Below, one piece after another: positions 5,008 through 6,177 of a stretch of DNA of 6,177 nt. The stretch covers positions 1 to 6,177 of the forward strand of contig DVOR01000164.1 of assembly GCA_018713405.1 (NCBI GenBank), read 5' to 3'. This DNA is from Candidatus Spyradenecus faecavium (GTDB lineage Bacteria > Verrucomicrobiota > Kiritimatiellia > RFP12 > DVOR01). Position 1 is the stretch's first letter, and every line of letters starts with the position of its first letter. The notes under the pieces are model-generated. The model was not told where the DNA came from, did no database searches, and saw nothing but the letters and a program-made list of their open reading frames with translations. A program made the position numbers and the translations under genes.

Positions 5008-6177
5008 ATGATGAGGGTTTCGGATTTCGCCAAGCAGGCGGGGCTGCCCGCCGGGATCGTGCTCTTCCAGGCCAAGGACCTGGGGCTGGAGGTCTACTCC
5101 ACGCTCTCGGAGCTTGAGCAGGACGAGGCGAAGACCCTGCGCGGATGGGCCGACGGGCTCGACGCCCAGGCCAAGGCGGCGTTGATCGCCGACTACGAGG
5201 CCACGCGCAAGGCGCGCCTCGAGAAGGCCGAGGCCGTCCGCCACGAGGAGGCCCGCCGCAACCGCGAGGGCGTGGAGGCACACCGCCGCATCGCGTTGGA
5301 GGCCGAGGCCCTGCGCGACGGCAAGCCCCTCCCCAAGGCGGAGGCCCCCAAGGCCGAGCAGCCGAAGCCCGAGCCGCCCAAGGCCGAGGCCCCGAAGGCT
5401 GAGCCGCCGAAGGCCGAAGCGCCCAAGGCCGAGCCGCCGAAGGTGGAGCCGCCCAAGGCCGAGGCTCCGAAGCCCGCGCCCGAACCCGCGAAGCCCGAGC
5501 CCCCGAAGCCCGCGCCCGCGAAGGCGGAGGCCCCGAAGGCCGAGCCCGCGAAGCCCGCCGCGCCCAAGGCGACGTTGACGCCCACCAAGCCGACGCTCAC
5601 GCCGACCCGCGCCACCCTTTCGCCCACGCGCCCGACGCTGACGCCCACCAAGCCCGAGCCCCCGCGGCCCGTCTCGCTGGGCCTGTCGCCCACCAAGCCC
5701 GCGAAGCCCGCGGACAAGGGCCGCCGCGACGACCGCGCCCCCAAGGGCCGTGACGACCGCGCCAAGGGCCGCCGCGACGACCGCCTCCAGAAGGGCCGTC
5801 CGCAGGCCGCCGCCCCCGCGCGCCCCGCCGCCCCCGCGGCGACCGTCGAGGGCAAGACGCTCCAGATCCACGGCCCCATGATCGTCAAGGACCTGGCCGA
5901 GTTGCTGGGCATGCGCCCGAACGAGCTCATCGTCGCGCTCATGGGCCTGAACGTGCTCGCCTCCATCAACCAGACCCTCGAGCCCGGCATCATCCAGAAG
6001 GTGGCCGAGGCCCGCGGCTTCGCCGTCGAGGTCGAGGAGCGCAGCAAGCGCTCGGCCGACCGCAAGCCGCAGCTGAAGAGCGAGGACGCGGACGACGAGA
6101 TCCCCGAGGACAAGCCCGAGGACATGGTGCTGCGCCCGCCGGTCGTCACCTTCCTGGGCCACGTCGACCACGGCAAG
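5008..6177 (+). CDS. infB: Translation initiation factor IF-2, N-terminal part (runs off right edge)
   Basis: IF-2 is the GTPase that brings initiator tRNA to the 30S subunit and promotes subunit joining. The 390 codons present contain the IF2_N helical domain (about 2-50, MRVSDFAKQAG...LGLEVYSTLSEL), a charged helical stretch (about 50-108), a long disordered linker (109-278) built from three kinds of peptide repeat, a second N-terminal domain (about 279-345, beginning with the LQIHGPMIVKDLAELLG segment), an acidic stretch, and the start of the G domain with PPVVTFLGHVDHGK. The P-loop GHVDHGK is residues 384-390 and the window ends on its Lys, in frame and intact. The catalytic G domain remainder and tRNA-binding domains lie beyond the edge. 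GGGGGAG at 4993-4999, inside the nusA end, is 8 nt before the ATG at 5008. The next ATG at 5011 is possible, and a GTG at 4999 overlapping the nusA stop is less likely because it would sit on the Shine-Dalgarno. Co-transcribed with nusA. Confidence 0.96.
   Translation, partial: MMRVSDFAKQAGLPAGIVLFQAKDLGLEVYSTLSELEQDEAKTLRGWADGLDAQAKAALIADYEATRKARLEKAEAVRHEEARRNREGVEAHRRIALEAEALRDGKPLPKAEAPKAEQPKPEPPKAEAPKAEPPKAEAPKAEPPKVEPPKAEAPKPAPEPAKPEPPKPAPAKAEAPKAEPAKPAAPKATLTPTKPTLTPTRATLSPTRPTLTPTKPEPPRPVSLGLSPTKPAKPADKGRRDDRAPKGRDDRAKGRRDDRLQKGRPQAAAPARPAAPAATVEGKTLQIHGPMIVKDLAELLGMRPNELIVALMGLNVLASINQTLEPGIIQKVAEARGFAVEVEERSKRSADRKPQLKSEDADDEIPEDKPEDMVLRPPVVTFLGHVDHGK
5332..5571 (+). repeat. Sixteen pentapeptide (15-bp) repeats in the IF-2 linker
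   Basis: Residues 109-188 of IF-2 are a run of five-residue units of PKAEA/PKAEP type. The first nine are close copies (PKAEA, PKAEQ, PKPEP, PKAEA, PKAEP, PKAEA, PKAEP, PKVEP, PKAEA). Later units shift phase to forms such as EPAKP and EAPKA. Synonymous codons differ between neighbouring copies, which points to an older expansion kept by selection on composition instead of a recent DNA slippage. Confidence 0.85.
5572..5655 (+). repeat. Four heptapeptide (21-bp) repeats in the IF-2 linker
   Basis: Residues 189-216 read TLTPTKP, TLTPTRA, TLSPTRP and TLTPTKP with no gaps. A decayed copy, LGLSPTKP, follows shortly after, ahead of residue 232. The units are rich in Thr and Pro and separate the Lys/Glu/Pro pentapeptide block from the Arg/Asp block. 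Confidence 0.85.
5716..5799 (+). repeat. KGR(R)DDR repeats in the IF-2 linker
   Basis: Residues 237-264 contain three KGRRDDR/KGRDDR units (starting at 237, 246 and 253) and a terminal KGR. The block is highly charged, and RG/RD-type repeats of this kind are often RNA-contacting or disordered. No specific function is shown. Confidence 0.8.

Noticed and set aside
3407..5281. Long reverse-strand open frame opposite rplT, nusA and infB (also 4960-6171)
   Set aside because: Arg/His/Leu-rich or Gly/Leu-rich shadow of certain genes, crossing a terminator and promoter, with no family resemblance.

Overview
The window is GC-rich bacterial DNA with every supported gene on the + strand: a copper-exporting P-type ATPase, two ribosomal protein genes (rpmI, rplT), nusA, and the first 390 codons of infB, which runs off the right edge. 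The L20 N-terminus (an RATNAPAS-type start instead of the ARVKRG-type start of most bacteria) resembles PVC-superphylum L20 proteins (Verrucomicrobiota, Kiritimatiellota, Lentisphaerota). With the high GC this suggests a Kiritimatiellota- or Verrucomicrobiota-like organism. That assignment is inference from family knowledge and could not be checked by search.

Layout. Bases 1-451 hold no convincing gene but are densely structured: a 22-bp tandem array at the left edge, an isolated perfect hairpin, a run of three perfect hairpins with 3-nt loops and 6-nt G-rich spacers, a long pyrimidine-only tract with short tandem repeats, then a candidate promoter and a strong Shine-Dalgarno for the copper ATPase (452-2755). 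The gap 2756-2960 has a 9-bp tandem repeat, a hairpin like the last one upstream of copA, and a promoter for rpmI-rplT (2961-3536). A clear intrinsic terminator follows rplT. A near-consensus promoter and a hairpin plus T-run leader precede nusA (3722-5002), and infB starts 5 nt after nusA.

How the genes work together. rpmI-rplT encode two large-subunit proteins. nusA-infB form a transcription-elongation and translation-initiation operon whose leader hairpin looks suited to attenuation by NusA itself. CopA is functionally separate (Cu(I) efflux) and sits as an island between repeat-rich gaps. The usual neighbours infC (before rpmI) and rimP (before nusA) are absent from the expected places.

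I found no new enzymatic or defence system. The most unusual material is non-coding: the 22-bp palindromic array, the hairpin cluster and its relative on the other side of copA, a shared extended -10 in all three promoters, and the nusA leader hairpin.
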